Shown here in pieces: positions 25,484-38,582 of a DNA stretch of 64,000 nucleotides (its first letter is position 1; every line of letters starts with the position of its first letter). This stretch comes from Aquarana catesbeiana (taxonomy: Eukaryota > Chordata > Amphibia > Anura > Ranidae): contig NC_133333.1 in assembly GCF_042186555.1 (NCBI RefSeq), positions 63,793,628 through 63,857,627 on the forward strand. The letters are read 5' to 3'. The translations under genes and the position numbers were made by a program. Below the pieces are notes generated by a model that was not told the origin of the DNA, made no database searches, and saw only the letters and a program-made list of their open reading frames with translations.

Positions 25484-27323
25484 TTAACCACTTGACCACT
25501 GGGCACTTAAACCCCCTTCCTAACCTGACCAATTTTCAGCTTTTGGTGCTCTCACATTTTGAATGACAATTACTCAGTCATGCAACACTGTACCCATATG
25601 AAATTTTTGTCCTTTTTTTCACACAAATAGAGCTTTATTTTGGTGGTATTTAATCACCACTGGGTTCTTTATTTTTTGCGCTATAAAAGAAAAAAGACCG
25701 AAAATTCTGTAAAAAAATAAATTTTTCTTCATTTCTGTTATAAAATTTTGCAAATTAGTAATTTTTCTTCATATATTTTGGCCAAAATTTATACCGCTAC
25801 ATATCTTTGGTAAAAATAACCCAAATCGGTGGATATTATTTGGTCTTTGTGAAAGTTATAGCGTCCACAAGCTATGGTGCGAATATCTGAAAATTGATCA
25901 CACTTGAAGTACTGACGGCCTATCTAATTTCTTGAGACCCTAACATGCCAGAAAAGTACAAATACCCCCCAAATTACCCCTTTTTGGAAAGAAGACATTC
26001 CAAGGTATTTAGAAAGATGCATGGTGAGTTTTTTGAAGTTGTCATTTTTTCCCACAATTCTTTGCAAATCAAGTTTTTTTTTTTTTACTTTTTTTTTTTT
26101 CACAAAATTGTCATATTAGCAGGTTATTTCTTACACTCCACATATGCATACCACAAATTACACCCCAAAACACATTCTGCTATTACTCCCGAGTACGACG
26201 ATACCACATGTGTGAGACTTTTACACAGCGTGGCCACATACAGAGGCCCAACATGCAGGGGAGCACCTTCAGGCATTCTGGAGTGCCCAGGCCAATTCTG
26301 ACATTTCTCTCCTACATGTAAATATCATCATTTATTAGCTAGAAAATTACATAGAACCCCAAAACATTATATATGTTTTTTTTAGCAAAGACCCTAGAGA
26401 ATACAATGGCGGTCGTTGCAACTTTTTATCTCACACGGTATTTGCGCAGCAATTTTTTTAACGCTTTTTTTTGGAAAAAAAAACTGTTCTGTGCTTTACA
26501 AAAACCAAAACAGTAAATTTAGCCCAATGTTTTTGCATAATGTGAAAGATGAAGTTACGCCGAGTAAATAGATACCCAACATGTCATCTTTCAAAATTGC
26601 ATGCGCTTGTGGAATGGCGCCAAACTTTGCTACTCAAAAATCCCCATAGGCGACGCTTTAAAATTTTTTACTGGTTACATGTTTTGAGTTACAGAGGAGG
26701 TCTAGGGCCAAAATTTTTGCGCTCGCTCTACCGATCGCAGTGATACCTCACATGTGTGGTTTGAACACCGTTTTCATATGTGGGCAGGACTTACATATGC
26801 GTTCGCTTCTGCATGCAAGCACACAGGGACAGGGGTGCTTTAAAATTTTTTTTTTTTTTTTATTGTTCATTTTACTTTATTTATTTTTGTTTGATGCTTT
26901 TTTACAAAAAAAAAAAAATTTTGACCACTTTTATTCCTATTACAAGGAATGTAAACATCCCTTGTAATTGGAATATGGCATGACAGGTCCTCTTTACAAT
27001 GAGATATGGGGTCAATAAGACCCCACATCTCATCTCCAGGCTGGGAAGCCTGAAATAAAAAAAAAAAAAAACGATCCTGGCTTCGATCGTAGCGGTGAGT
27101 CGGTAGAAGCAGCGGAGTGCGGCGGGAGGGGGGACATCCCCTCTCGCCTCCCGTAAGAACGATCAAGCAGTGGAACAGCCACTATGATCATTCTTATGGT
27201 GTAGGGAATCGCCGGCTGAAAAAGCTGATATCTGAATGATGCCTGTAGCTGCACCCATCATTCAGATATCCCCGCACAAAGTCAAGGACGTTGTATGACA
27301 GTCGGCGGGCGGGAAGTGGTTAA
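25484..27323 (-). mobile_element. TTAA-bounded element, copy 1 (inner part)
   Basis: The boundaries are TTAA at 25484-25487 and 27320-27323, each followed inward by CCACTT on its own strand (CCACTTGACCACTGGGCA and CCACTTCCCGCCCG). TTAA target duplication is the hallmark of piggyBac-type transposition, so a non-autonomous piggyBac-like element is likely, but no transposase is present. The interior has a 15-bp-stem hairpin (GATATCTGAATGATG arms, about 27227-27270) and AT-rich unique sequence with no supportable ORF. It is the reverse complement of 43497-45336, with scattered substitutions and small indels. Confidence 0.75.
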
Positions 27324-28316
27324 AACGTATTTTTTTTTTTAACACAAAGTTGTCCATTTATACAATATTTCTAACACATAGCATGTACATACCAAAAATG
27401 ACACCCCAAAATAGATTCTCCTGCTCCTCCTGAGTACGGCGATACCACATGTGTGAGACTTCCACAGCCTGGCCACATACAGAGGCCGAGTACAGCCGAG
27501 CGTGGCTCAGCATGGCAGGGTATGGCTGGGTATGGCGGGGTATTGCAGAGTATGGCGGGGTATTGCAGAGTATGGGGGGTATTGCAGAGTATGGGGGGTA
27601 TTGCAGAGTACGACGGGGTATTGCAGAGTACTGCAGGGTATTGCAGAGTATTGTGGGGTATTGCGGAGTATTGCGGGGTATTGCAGAGTATTGCGGGGTA
27701 TTGCAGAGTATTGCGGGGTATTGCGGAGTATTGCGGGGTATTGCAGTGTACTGCGGGGTATTGCAGAGTATTGCGGGGTATTGCAGTGTACTGCAGGGTA
27801 TTGCAGAGTACTGCGGGGTATTGCAGAGTATTGCGGGGTATTGCAGAGTACTGCGGGGTATTGCAGAGTACTGCAGGGTATTGCAGAGTATTGCGGGGTA
27901 TTGCAGAGTATTGCAGAGTATTGCAGGGTATTGCAGAGTACTGCGGGGTATTGCAGAGTATTGCGGGGTATTGCAGAGTATTGCAGAGTATTGCAGGGTA
28001 TTGCAGAGTACTGCGGGGTATTGCAGAGTATTGCGGGGTATTGCAGAGTATTGCAGAGTATTGCGGGGTATTGCAGAGTATTGCAGGGTATTGCAGAGTA
28101 TTGCGGGGTATTGCAGAGTACTGTGGGGTATTGCAGAGTATTGTGGGGTATTGCAGAGTAATGAGGGGGTATTGCAGAGCAATGTGGGGGTATTGCAGAG
28201 TAATATTGGGGTATTGCAGAGTAAGGTGGGGTATTGCAGAGTAAGGTGGGGCATAGCAGAGTATTGCAGAGTAGTGGGGATGGCTGAGCATGGATGGATG
28301 GATGGTTGGATGTCTC
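27324..28316 (-). mobile_element. Outer part of TTAA element copy 1, truncated
   Basis: Corresponds in reverse to about 42532-43496 of the second copy. It contains the module ACACCCCAAAATAGATTCTC...GGCCACATACAGAGGCC, then the 10-bp minisatellite, then a GGAT run and TGTCTCTGTGCAGC. Here homology stops inside the hairpin that the other copy completes. The terminal ~375 bp with TTAACCACTTACCAACC is absent and satellite follows directly. Confidence 0.75.
27500..28265 (+). repeat. 10-bp minisatellite (TTGCRGRGTA)n
   Basis: About 75 copies of a 10-bp unit, mostly alternating TTGCAGAGTA and TTGCGGGGTA with CTGCAGGGTA variants. The 27500-27600 edge uses TATGGCGGGG-type units. Because 10 is not a multiple of 3 and the unit has no stop in any frame, all six frames stay open for 200-300 codons. 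These long frames (SAIPRNTLQYP / GIAEYCGVLQ repeats) are artefacts, not proteins. Confidence 0.95.
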
Positions 28317-28410
28317 TGTGCAGCAGAATAATAAGAATAAGAATAATAATATATATGTGAGATAACAGTAAGTGGTCTTGCTATGCAAGAACACTTAACT
28401 AGAAAAGGTA
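28317..28410 (-). repeat. Reversed satellite hairpin module
   Basis: The minus strand reads TACCTTTTCTAGTTAAGTG and the hairpin (28370-28396 on the plus strand) followed by TTATTCTTATT, exactly the satellite module order. It joins the truncated TTAA element on one side and forward satellite on the other. Confidence 0.85.
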
Positions 28411-29112
28411 CATAGACAAGTAATATACCGAAACGTGCGGATTGTTCCCGAATGGTGTGCTATTATTTTGTGGAACGTTTCGCCGAATGGTTCACAAAAT
28501 ATCGTCGTTTTTGCGGTGAAATTGGTCCCATAGGAATGAATGGGGAAACTAGAGTGGGAGGTGACAAAAGCTGAAAAATCAGAACATGATTTCTAAACTG
28601 CCGCCACTCCCTCATTTTTAAGCCCACCTACACAAATCTTATATCAAAACGTTCAGCTATCCCTGCTGCCACTAAACATGTCCACGGATAAGCCATAGTC
28701 CTGATAGTTTTCACAATATGACCATTTGTTTGCAACTCACGCCGTCCATTGACATTCATTGAAACTACACTCTAGCCCCCTCCAAATTTGAAGGGCAATT
28801 TCTAAACTGTGCCTTCATTTTTAATATTTCAGAGACATACTATACATCAAAATCTAGGTCTGGGTCTTGTGATTCTCACAATATAAAGATCTTCGCTGTA
28901 GGATTTATAGTTTTTGAGAAAAAGCTTTTTGTTTAGAGGTCATTTCAGGAAATTTTAGCCATTAATCAGAGTGTACTGTGTTTGTTTTGTTGCCATGGTT
29001 ACCAAAGCTTCTGTTATACACAGGGGGGGAGGTGGCTGGAGCATCTCAGCTCTGATTACAGAGCCCGGGGGAGGGGACAGACACACCATGTACTGATTTA
29101 TAATAGAGGAAT

Positions 29113-29357
29113 ATGATGGGGCAGTTTTGATAGGGCAATTCTGATGGGGCAGTTTTGATGGTGGCAATATGGTGGGGCAGTTTTGGTGGGGCAATTATTA
29201 TGGGGCAGTTTTAATGGGGCAATTATGATGGGGCAGTTTTGATAGGGCAATTCTGATGGGGCAGTTTTGATGGTGGCAATATGATGGGGCAGTTTTAATG
29301 GGGCAATTATGATGGGGCAGTTTTGATGGTGGCAATATGATGGGGCAGTTTTGATAG
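29113..29357 (+). repeat. 14-bp minisatellite block 1
   Basis: Tandem 14-bp units TGATGGGGCAGTTT, TGATGGGGCAATTC, TGATGGTGGCAATA and variants. Domain I units carry only three to four such units at the same place. The PHQNCPI / SKLPHHIAT-type open frames are the same 42 bp read in different frames. Confidence 0.93.
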
Positions 29358-29670
29358 GAATTGTATTGTGTAGAAATTACATTGTGTTGTGTATTGAGCA
29401 GTGCGTGTGAAGCATAAACAGTACATGAGCGTTGCTAGGAAACAGTGGTTGTAAACACAAGTTGCTGAAACCCCCCAAATGCATGTGGCCATACCTTCAT
29501 CTGCGAGGCTTGATAATGCTGATAATTTACCACCCTAACTCCTCCCACAGTTTTTACACATTCGCCGAATGGTTCATGGAATATCGTCGTTTTTGCGGCG
29601 AAATTGGTCCCATAGGAATGAATGGCGAAATGTTCAAAACTAGAGTGGGAGGTGACAAAAGCTGACAACC

Positions 29671-30490
29671 CCATGATCATATCACCCTAACTCCTCCCAC
29701 AGCATTTAAACTACATAGACAGTAATATACCGAAGGTGCGGATTGTTCCCGATTGGTGTGCTATTACTTTGTGGAACGTTTCGCTGAATGGTCCACGAAA
29801 TATTGTAGTTTTTGCGGCGAAATTGGTCCCATAGGAATGAATGGCGAAATGTTCAATGTCATTTAATTGGTGTGCTATTACCTTGTGGAACTTTGTGAAA
29901 AGCTGAAAAATACCAGTGTGAATCCGGCCTCAATGTCATTTAATTGGTGTGCTATTACTTTGTGGAACGTTTCGCCAAATGGTTCACGAAATATCGTCGT
30001 TTTTGCGACGAAATTGGTCCCATAGGAATGAATGGCGAAATGTTCAAAACTAGAGTGGGAGGTGACAAAAGCTGAAAACCCCATGATCATATCACCCTAA
30101 CTCCTCCCACAGCTTTTAAACTACATAGACAGTAATATACCGAAGGTGCGGATTGTTCCCGATTGGTGTGCTATTACTTTGTGGAACGTTTCGCCGAATG
30201 GTCCACGAAATATTGTAGTTTTTGCGGTGAAATTGGTCCCATAGGAATGAATGGCGAAATGTTCAATGTCTTTTAATTGGTGTGCTATTACCTTGTGGAA
30301 CTTTGTGAAAAGCTGAAAAATACCAGTGTGAATCCGGCCTCAATGTCATTTAATTGGTGTGCTATTACTTTGTGGAACGTTTCGCCAAATGGTTCACGAA
30401 ATATCGTCGTTTTTGCGACGAAATTGGTCCCATAGGAATGAATGGCGAAATGTTCAAAACTAGAGTGGGAGGTGACAAAAGCAGACAACC
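29671..30490 (+). repeat. 410-bp tandem duplication in satellite tail
   Basis: Two copies, 29671-30080 and 30081-30490, differ at only a few positions (GCATTTAAAC/GCTTTTAAAC, CGCTGAATGG/CGCCGAATGG, ATGTCATTT/ATGTCTTTT). Each contains TGTGAATCCGGCCTCAATGTC and several copies of the ~117-bp tail repeat. This is a very recent local duplication. Confidence 0.9.
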
Positions 30491-30937
30491 CCATGATCAG
30501 CCAAAACATTATGACCACCCCATGATCAGAAAAAACATTATGACCGCCTAATAAAAAAAATATATATTTTTGAAAAAAAAAAATCTTTTTGGAAAAAAAA
30601 AATAAAATTCATTTTTGAAAAAAAAAAAAATCATTTTTGAAAAAAAAAAAAAGTCATTTTTGAAAAAAAAAATCATTTTTGAAAAAAAAAAATCATTTTT
30701 GAAAAAAAAATCATTTTTTAAAAAAAAATAATTTTTGAAAAAAAAAAAAATCATTTTTGAAAAAAAAAATCATTTAAAAAAAAAAAAATCATTTTTGAAA
30801 AAAAAATAAAATTCATTTAAAAAAAAAAAAATTTGAAAAAAAAAATCATTTAAAAAAAAAATTTTTTGAAAAAAAAAATCATTTAAAAAAAAAAAAAATC
30901 ATTTTTAAAAAAAAATGAAATTCATTTTTGAAAAAAA

Positions 30938-33900
30938 TGTTCAGCTCTTTTTCAGCTAATTATGGGACTTCTTCAACTTTTTTACTACTATTGATACTTT
31001 TTAAAATAGTTACTCAAGCCACTCCACCCGGTTACTCCGCCCACTCCAGTTGTAGAGGCAAGAACACTTTTCACAATTTCCCCAGAAATTGTAGCTTTTC
31101 TAGTTAAGTGTTCTTGCATAGCAAGACCACTTACTGTTATCTCACATATATATATTATTATTCTTATTAAGTGTTCTTGCATAGCAAGACCACTTATTGT
31201 TATCTCACATATATATTATTCTTATTATTATTATAGCCAAATTTACCACCCTAACTGCTCCCACAGTTTTTACACTACATAGACAAGTAGTATACCGAAA
31301 CGTGCGGATTGTTCCCGAATGGTGTGCTATTACTTTGTGGAACGTTTCGCCGAATGGTTCACGAAATATCGTAGTTTTTGCGGCGAAATTGGTCCCATAG
31401 GAATGAATGGGGAAACTAGAGTGGGAGATGGCAAAAGCTGGAGAATCAGAACATGATTTCTAAACTGCCGCCACTCCCTCATTTTCAAGCCCACCTACAC
31501 AAATCTTATATCAAAACGTTCAGCTATCCCTGCTTCCACTAAACATGTCCACGGCTAAGCCATAGTCCTGATAGTTTTCACAATATGACCATTTGTTTGC
31601 AACTCACGCCGTCCATTGACATTCATTGAAACTACACTCTAGCCCCTTCAAATTTGAAGGGCAATTTCTAAACTGCGACCATGCCTTCATTTTTATTATT
31701 TCAGAGACATACTATGTATCAAAATCTAGGTCTGGGTCTTGTGATTCTCACAATATAAAGATCTTCGCTGTAGGATGTATAGTTTTTAAAATACGGCCAT
31801 TTGTTTAGAGGTCATTTCAGGAAATTTTAGCCATTAATCAGCGTGTACTGTGTTTGTTTTGTTGCCATGGTTACCAAAGCTTCTGTTATACACAGAGGAG
31901 AGGTGGCTGGAGCATCTCAGCTCTGATTACAGAGCCCGGGGGAGGGGACAGACACACCATGTACTGATTTATAATAGAGGAATATGATGGGGCAGTTTTG
32001 ATGGGGTAATTCTGATGGGGCAGTTTTGATGAAGTAGTGTTTGGGAAGCATAAACAGGGCATGAGCGTTGCTAGGAAACAGTGGTTGTAAACACAAGATG
32101 CTGAGACACCCCAAATGTATGTGACTTCATCTGCTAGACTTGATAATGCTTGTAGACTCCTCCCACAGTTTTTACACTACAGAGACAAGTAATATACCGA
32201 AACGAGCGGATTGTTCCCGATTGGTGTGTTATTACTTTGTGGAATGTTTCGCCGAATGGTCCACGAAATGACGTTTTTGCGGCGAAATTGGTCCCATAGG
32301 AATGAATGGCGAAATGTTCAAAACTAGAGTGGGAGGTGACAAAAGCTGACAACCCCATGATCAGCCAAAACATTATGACCACCCCATGATAAGCCAAAAC
32401 ATTATGACCGCCCCATGTAAAAAAAAATATATTTTTGAAAAAAAAAAATATTTTTGAAAAAAAAAAAATTATTTTTGAAAAAAAAAATTATTTTTGAAAA
32501 AAAAAAAATATTTTTGAAAAAAAAATTACTTTAAAAAAAAAATTATTTTTGAAAAAAAAAATATATTTGAAAAAAAAATATTTTTGAAAAAAAAAATTAT
32601 TTTTGAAAAAAAAATTACTTTAAAAAAAAATAATTTCGAAAAAAAAATTATTTTTGAAATAAAAAAATTCATTTTTGAAAAAAAAAATTACCTTTGAAAA
32701 AAAAATTACTTTTGAAAAAAAAATTCATTTTTGAAGAAAAAAAAATTCATTTTTGAAGAAAAAAAAATTCATTTTTGAAGAAAAAAAATCATTTTTGAAT
32801 AAAAAAAATTCATTTTTGAAAAAAAAAATTACTTTTGAAAAAAATGTTCTGTTCTTTCAGCGAATGATGGAACTTTTTTACTACTATTTATACTTTTTAA
32901 AATATTAAGCTTTTTAACACTTTTCACAGTTACTCAAGCCACTCCACCCCACCCAGTTACTCCGCCCACTCCAGTTGTAGAGGCAAGAACACTTTCACAA
33001 TTTCCCCAGAAATTGTACCTTTTCTAGTTCTTATTCTTATTATTCTTATTATTATAGCTAAATTTACCACCCTAACTCCTCCCACAATTTTTACACTACA
33101 TAGATAAGTAATATACCGAAACATGCGGATTGTTCCCGAATGGTGTGCTATTATTTTGTGGAACGTTTCGCCGAATGGTTCATGAAATATCGTAGTTTTT
33201 GCGGCGAAATTGGTCCCATAGGAATGAATGGAGAAACTAGAGTGGGAGGTGACAAAAGGTGAAAAATCAGAACATGATTTCTAAACTGCCGCCACTCCCT
33301 CATTTTCAAGCCCACCTACACAAATCTTATATCAAAACGTTCAGCTATCCCTGCTGCCACTAAACATGTCCACGGCTAAACCATAGTCCAGACAGTTTTC
33401 ACAGTATGACCATTTGTTTGCAACTCACACCGTCCATTGACATTCATTGAAACTACACTCTAGCCCCTTCAAATTTGAAGGGCAATTTCTAAACTGCGAC
33501 CGTGCCTCTATTTTTAATATTTCAGAGACATATTATACATCAAAATCTAGGTCTGGGTCTTGTGATTCTCACAATATAAAGATCTTCGCTGTAGGATTTA
33601 TAGTTTTTGAGAAAAAGCTTTTTGTTTAGAGGTCATTTCAGGAAATTTTAGCCATTAATCAGAGTGTACTGTGTTTGTTTTGTTGCCATGGTTACCAAAG
33701 CTTCTGTTATACACAGGGGGGGAGGTGGCTGGAGCATCTCAGCTCTGATTACAGAGCCCGGGGGGAGGGGACAGACACACCGTGTACTGATTTATAATAG
33801 AGGAATATGATGGGGCAGTTTTGATAGGGCAATTCTGATGGGGCAGTTTTAATGGGGCAATTATGATGGGGCAGTTTTGATGGTGGCAATATGATGGGGC

Positions 33901-34427
33901 AGTTTTGGTGGGGCAATTATGATGGGGCAGTTTTGATGGTGGCAATATGATGGGGCAATTCTGATGGGGCAGTTTTGATGGTGGCAATATGATGGGGCTT
34001 ATTTGATAGGGCAATTCTGATGGGGCAGTTTTGATGGTGGCAATATGATGGGGCAGTTTTGATGGGGCAATTCTGATGGGGCAGTTTTGATGGGGCAATT
34101 CTGATGGGGCAGTTTTGATGGTGGCAATATGATGGGGCAGTTTTGATGGGACAATTCTGAAGGGGCAGTTTTGATGGCAGTTTTTGAAAAAAAAATTATT
34201 TTTGAAAAAAGAAATTTCGTTTAAAAAAAAAAATTCATTTTTGAAAAAAAAAAATTCATTTTTGAAAAAAAATAATTCATTTTTGAAAAAAAAAATCATT
34301 TTTGAAAAAAAAAATATTTTTGAAAAAAAATCATTTTTGAAAAAAAAATTCATTTTTGAAAAAAAATAATTCATTTTTGAAAAAAAAAATTCATTTTTGA
34401 AAAAAAAAAAAAAACTTTTGAAAAAAA
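30938..34427 (+). repeat. Two satellite units of mixed type
   Basis: The first unit (30938-32844) has the hairpin pair at 31106 and 31169, the intact palindrome near 31646, the X-box near 31862 and an A-rich block at 32419-32844. The second (32845-34427) has a core reading GTTCTGTTC, the TTTTTGAGAAAAAGC variant, a 14-bp expansion (33808-34179) and an A-rich block (34186-34427). The second is the probable founder type of the following array. Confidence 0.87.
33808..34179 (+). repeat. 14-bp minisatellite block 2
   Basis: About 26 units of the 14-bp repeat, with some 13-15 bp variants, running directly into the A-rich block through GATGGCAGTTTTTG. Confidence 0.93.
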
Positions 34428-35374
34428 TGTTCAGCTCTTTCAGCTAATGATAGGACTTCAACTTTTTTACTACTATTTATACTTTTTAAAATATTAAGCT
34501 TTTTAACACTTTTCACAGTTACTCAAGCCACTCCATCCAGTTACTCCGCCCACTCCAGTTGTAGAGGCAAGAACACTTTCACAATTTCCCCAGAAATTGT
34601 ACCTTTTCTAGTTCTTATTATTCTTACTATTATAGCCAAATTTACCACCCTAACTCCTCCCACAGTTTTTACACTACATAGACAAGTAATATACCGAAAC
34701 GTGCGGATTGTTCCCGAATGGTGTGATATTACTTTGTGGAACGTTTCGCTGAATGGTTCACGAAATATCGTCGTTTTTGCGGCGAAATTGGTCCCATAGG
34801 AATGAATGGGGAAACTAGAGTGGGAGGTGACAAAAGCTGAAAAATCAGAACATGATTTCTAAACTGCCGCCACTCCCTCATTTTCAAGCCCACCTACACA
34901 AATCTTATATCAAAACGTTCAGCTATCCCTGCTGCCACTAAACATGTCCACGGCTAAGCCATAGTCCTGATATTTTTCACAATATGACCATTTGTTTGCA
35001 GCTCACGCCGTCCATTGACATTCATTGAAACTACACTCAAATTTGAAGGGCAATTTCTAAACTGCGACTGTGCCTCCATTTTTAATATTTCAGAGACATA
35101 CTATACATCAAAATCTAGGTCTGGGTCTTCTGATTCTCACAATATAAAGATCTTCGCTGTAGGATTTATAGTTTTTGGGAAAAAGCTTTTTGTTTAGAGG
35201 TCAATTCAGGAAATTTTAGCCATTAATCAGAGTCTACTGTGTTTGTTTTGTTGCCATGGTTACCAAAGCTTCTGTTATACACAGGGGGGGAGGTGGCTGG
35301 AGCATCTCAGCTCTGATTACAGAGCCCGGGGGAGGTGACAGACACACCATGTACTGATTTATAATGGAGGAATA

Positions 35375-35803
35375 TGATGGGGCAGTTTTGATGGGGTAAT
35401 TCTGATGGGGCAGTTTTGATGGTGGCAATATGATGGGGCAGTTTTGATGGGGCAATTCTGATGGGGCAGTTTTAATGGGGCAATTATGATGGGGCAGTTT
35501 TGATGGTGGCAATATGATGGGGCAGTTTTGGTGGGGCAATTATGATGGGGCAGTTTTGATGGTGGCAATATGATGGGGCAATTCTGATGGGGCAGTTTTG
35601 ATGGTGGCAATATGATGGGGCTGTTTTGATAGGGCAATTCTGATGGGGCAGTTTTGATGGTGGCAATATGATGGGGCATTTTTGATGGGGCAATTCTGAT
35701 GGGGCAGTTTTGATGGGGCAATTCTGATGGGGCAGTTTTGATGGTGGCAATATGATGGGGCAGTTTTGATGGGACAATTCTGAAGGGGTAGTTTTGATGG
35801 CAG
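35375..35803 (+). repeat. 14-bp minisatellite block 3
   Basis: About 30 units of the 14-bp repeat. The order of variants is the same as in blocks 4-6, so the block was amplified as part of the 1.6 kb unit rather than expanding separately. Confidence 0.93.
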
Positions 35804-36978
35804 TTTTTGAAAAAAAAATTATTTTTGAAAAAAAAAATTTCGTTTAAAAAAAAAAAATTCATTTTTGAAAAAAAATAATTCATTTTTGAAAAAAAAAATA
35901 ATTTTTGAAAAAAAAAATATTTTTGAAAAAAAATCATTTTTGAAAAAAAAAATTCATTTTTGAAAAAAAATAATTCATTTTTGAAAAAAAATAATTCATT
36001 TTTGAAAAAAAAAAAAAACTTTTGAAAAAAATGTTCAGCTCTTTCAGCTAATGATAGGACTTCAACTCTTTTACTACTATTTATACTTTTTAAAATATTA
36101 AGCTTTTTAACACTTTTCACAGTTACTCAAGCCACTCCATCCAGTTACTCCGCCCACTCCAGTTGTAGAGGCAAGAACACTTTCACAATTTCCCCAGAAA
36201 TTGTACCTTTTCTAGTTCTTATTATTCTTACTATTATAGCCAAATTTACCACCCTAACTCCTCCCACAGTTTTTACACTACATAGACAAGTAATATACCG
36301 AAACGTGCGGATTGTTCCCGAATGGTGTGATATTACTTTGTGGAACGTTTCGCTGAATGGTTCACGAAATATCGTCGTTTTTGCGGCGAAATTGGTCCCA
36401 TAGGAATGAATGGGGAAACTAGAGTGGGAGGTGACAAAAGCTGAAAAATCAGAACATGATTTCTAAACTGCCACCACTCCCTCATTTTCAAGCCCACCTA
36501 CACAAATCTTATATCAAAACCTTCAGCTATCCCTGCTGCCACTAAACATGTCCACGGCTAAGCCATAGTCCTGATATTTTTCACAATATGACCATTTGTT
36601 TGCAGCTCACGCCGTCCATTGACATTCATTGAAACTACACTCAAATTTGAAGGGCAATTTCTAAACTGCGACTGTGCCTCCATTTTTAATATTTCAGAGA
36701 CATACTATACATCAAAATCTAGGTCTGGGTCTTCTGATTCTCACAATATAAAGATCTTCGCTGTAGGATTTATAGTTTTTGGGAAAAAGCTTTTTGTTTA
36801 GAGGTCAATTCAGGAAATTTTAGCCATTAATCAGAGTCTACTGTGTTTGTTTTGTTGCCATGGTTACCAAAGCTTCTGTTATACACAGGGGGGGAGGTGG
36901 CTGGAGCATCTCAGCTCTGATTACAGAGCCCGGGGGAGGTGACAGACACACCATGTACTGATTTATAATGGAGGAATA

Positions 36979-37407
36979 TGATGGGGCAGTTTTGATGGGG
37001 TAATTCTGATGGGGCAGTTTTGATGGTGGCAATATGATGGGGCAGTTTTGATGGGGCAATTCTGATGGGGCAGTTTTAATGGGGCAATTATGATGGGGCA
37101 GTTTTGATGGTGGCAATATGATGGGGCAGTTTTGGTGGGGCAATTATGATGGGGCAGTTTTGATGGTGGCAATATGATGGGGCAATTCTGATGGGGCAGT
37201 TTTGATGGTGGCAATATGATGGGGCTGTTTTGATAGGGCAATTCTGATGGGGCAGTTTTGATGGTGGCAATATGATGGGGCATTTTTGATGGGGCAATTC
37301 TGATGGGGCAGTTTTGATGGGGCAATTCTGATGGGGCAGTTTTGATGGTGGCAATATGATGGGGCAGTTTTGATGGGACAATTCTGAAGGGGTAGTTTTG
37401 ATGGCAG
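36979..37407 (+). repeat. 14-bp minisatellite block 4
   Basis: Essentially a copy of block 3, including the GGGGCATTTTTGATGG and GAAGGGGTAG variants. Confidence 0.93.
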
Positions 37408-38582
37408 TTTTTGAAAAAAAAATTATTTTTGAAAAAAAAAATTTCGTTTAAAAAAAAAAAATTCATTTTTGAAAAAAAATAATTCATTTTTGAAAAAAAA
37501 AATCATTTTTGAAAAAAAAAATATTTTTGAAAAAAAATCATTTTTGAAAAAAAAATTCATTTTTGAAAAAAAATAATTCATTTTTGAAAAAAAATAATTC
37601 ATTTTTGAAAAAAAAAAAAAAACTTTTGAAAAAAATGTTCAGCTCTTTCAGCTAATGATAGGACTTCAACTCTTTTACTACTATTTATACTTTTTAAAAT
37701 ATTAAGCTTTTTAACACTTTTCACAGTTACTCAAGCCACTCCATCCAGTTACTCCGCCCACTCCAGTTGTAGAGGCAAGAACACTTTCACAATTTCCCCA
37801 GAAATTGTACCTTTTCTAGTTCTTATTATTCTTACTATTATAGCCAAATTTACCACCCTAACTCCTCCCACAGTTTTTACACTACATAGACAAGTAATAT
37901 ACCGAAACGTGCGGATTGTTCCCGAATGGTGTGATATTACTTTGTGGAACGTTTCGCTGAATGGTTCACGAAATATCGTCGTTTTTGCGGCGAAATTGGT
38001 CCCATAGGAATGAATGGGGAAACTAGAGTGGGAGGTGACAAAAGCTGAAAAATCAGAACATGATTTCTAAACTGCCGCCACTCCCTCATTTTCAAGCCCA
38101 CCTACACAAATCTTATATCAAAACCTTCAGCTATCCCTGCTGCCACTAAACATGTCCACGGCTAAGCCATAGTCCTGATATTTTTCACAATATGACCATT
38201 TGTTTGCAGCTCACGCCGTCCATTGACATTCATTGAAACTACACTCAAATTTGAAGGGCAATTTCTAAACTGCGACTGTGCCTCCATTTTTAATATTTCA
38301 GAGACATACTATACATCAAAATCTAGGTCTGGGTCTTCTGATTCTCACAATATAAAGATCTTCGCTGTAGGATTTATAGTTTTTGGGAAAAAGCTTTTTG
38401 TTTAGAGGTCAATTCAGGAAATTTTAGCCATTAATCAGAGTCTACTGTGTTTGTTTTGTTGCCATGGTTACCAAAGCTTCTGTTATACACAGGGGGGGAG
38501 GTGGCTGGAGCATCTCAGCTCTGATTACAGAGCCCGGGGGAGGTGACAGACACACCATGTACTGATTTATAATGGAGAAATA

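Larger units (their letters stand above)
25131..28412 (-). other. Inverted segment inside the satellite array
   Basis: Satellite sequence at both ends of this segment lies in reverse orientation: 25135-25483 is the reverse complement of a core plus A-rich block, and 28317-28410 is a reversed hairpin module. Satellite outside it is forward. The TTAA element between them is also reversed relative to the second copy at 42156. The left junction shares CATT (25131-25134) between the two partners and the right junction shares TACA (28409-28412). A 44-bp stretch (CATAGACAAG to TCCCGAATG) is present at both edges in opposite orientation. The simplest reading is a microhomology-mediated inversion. Confidence 0.8.
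28411..30937 (+). repeat. Satellite unit with first 14-bp expansion
   Basis: Starts inside the tail (CATAGACAAGTAATATACC) at the inversion junction. It runs through the middle section (X-box near 28988) and a 14-bp repeat block (29113-29357). An alternative tail with FREPFG-type sequence follows, then two 410-bp duplicates (29671-30490), and it closes with an A-rich block (30553-30937). It uses TTTTTGAGAAAAAGC after the ATTTATAG motif, linking it to the 33-40 kb units. Confidence 0.88.

Noticed and set aside
25945..26301. 118-codon plus-strand frame in the TTAA element as a transposase remnant
   Set aside because: No DDE/DDD-type motif, low complexity (F-rich run), and the matching copy at 44518-44847 is changed by frameshifting differences.
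27358..28394. Open frames of 219-306 codons on both strands
   Set aside because: They lie on the 10-bp minisatellite, exist in all frames, and encode only the short period read in rotation. No start context, domain or codon bias supports a protein.
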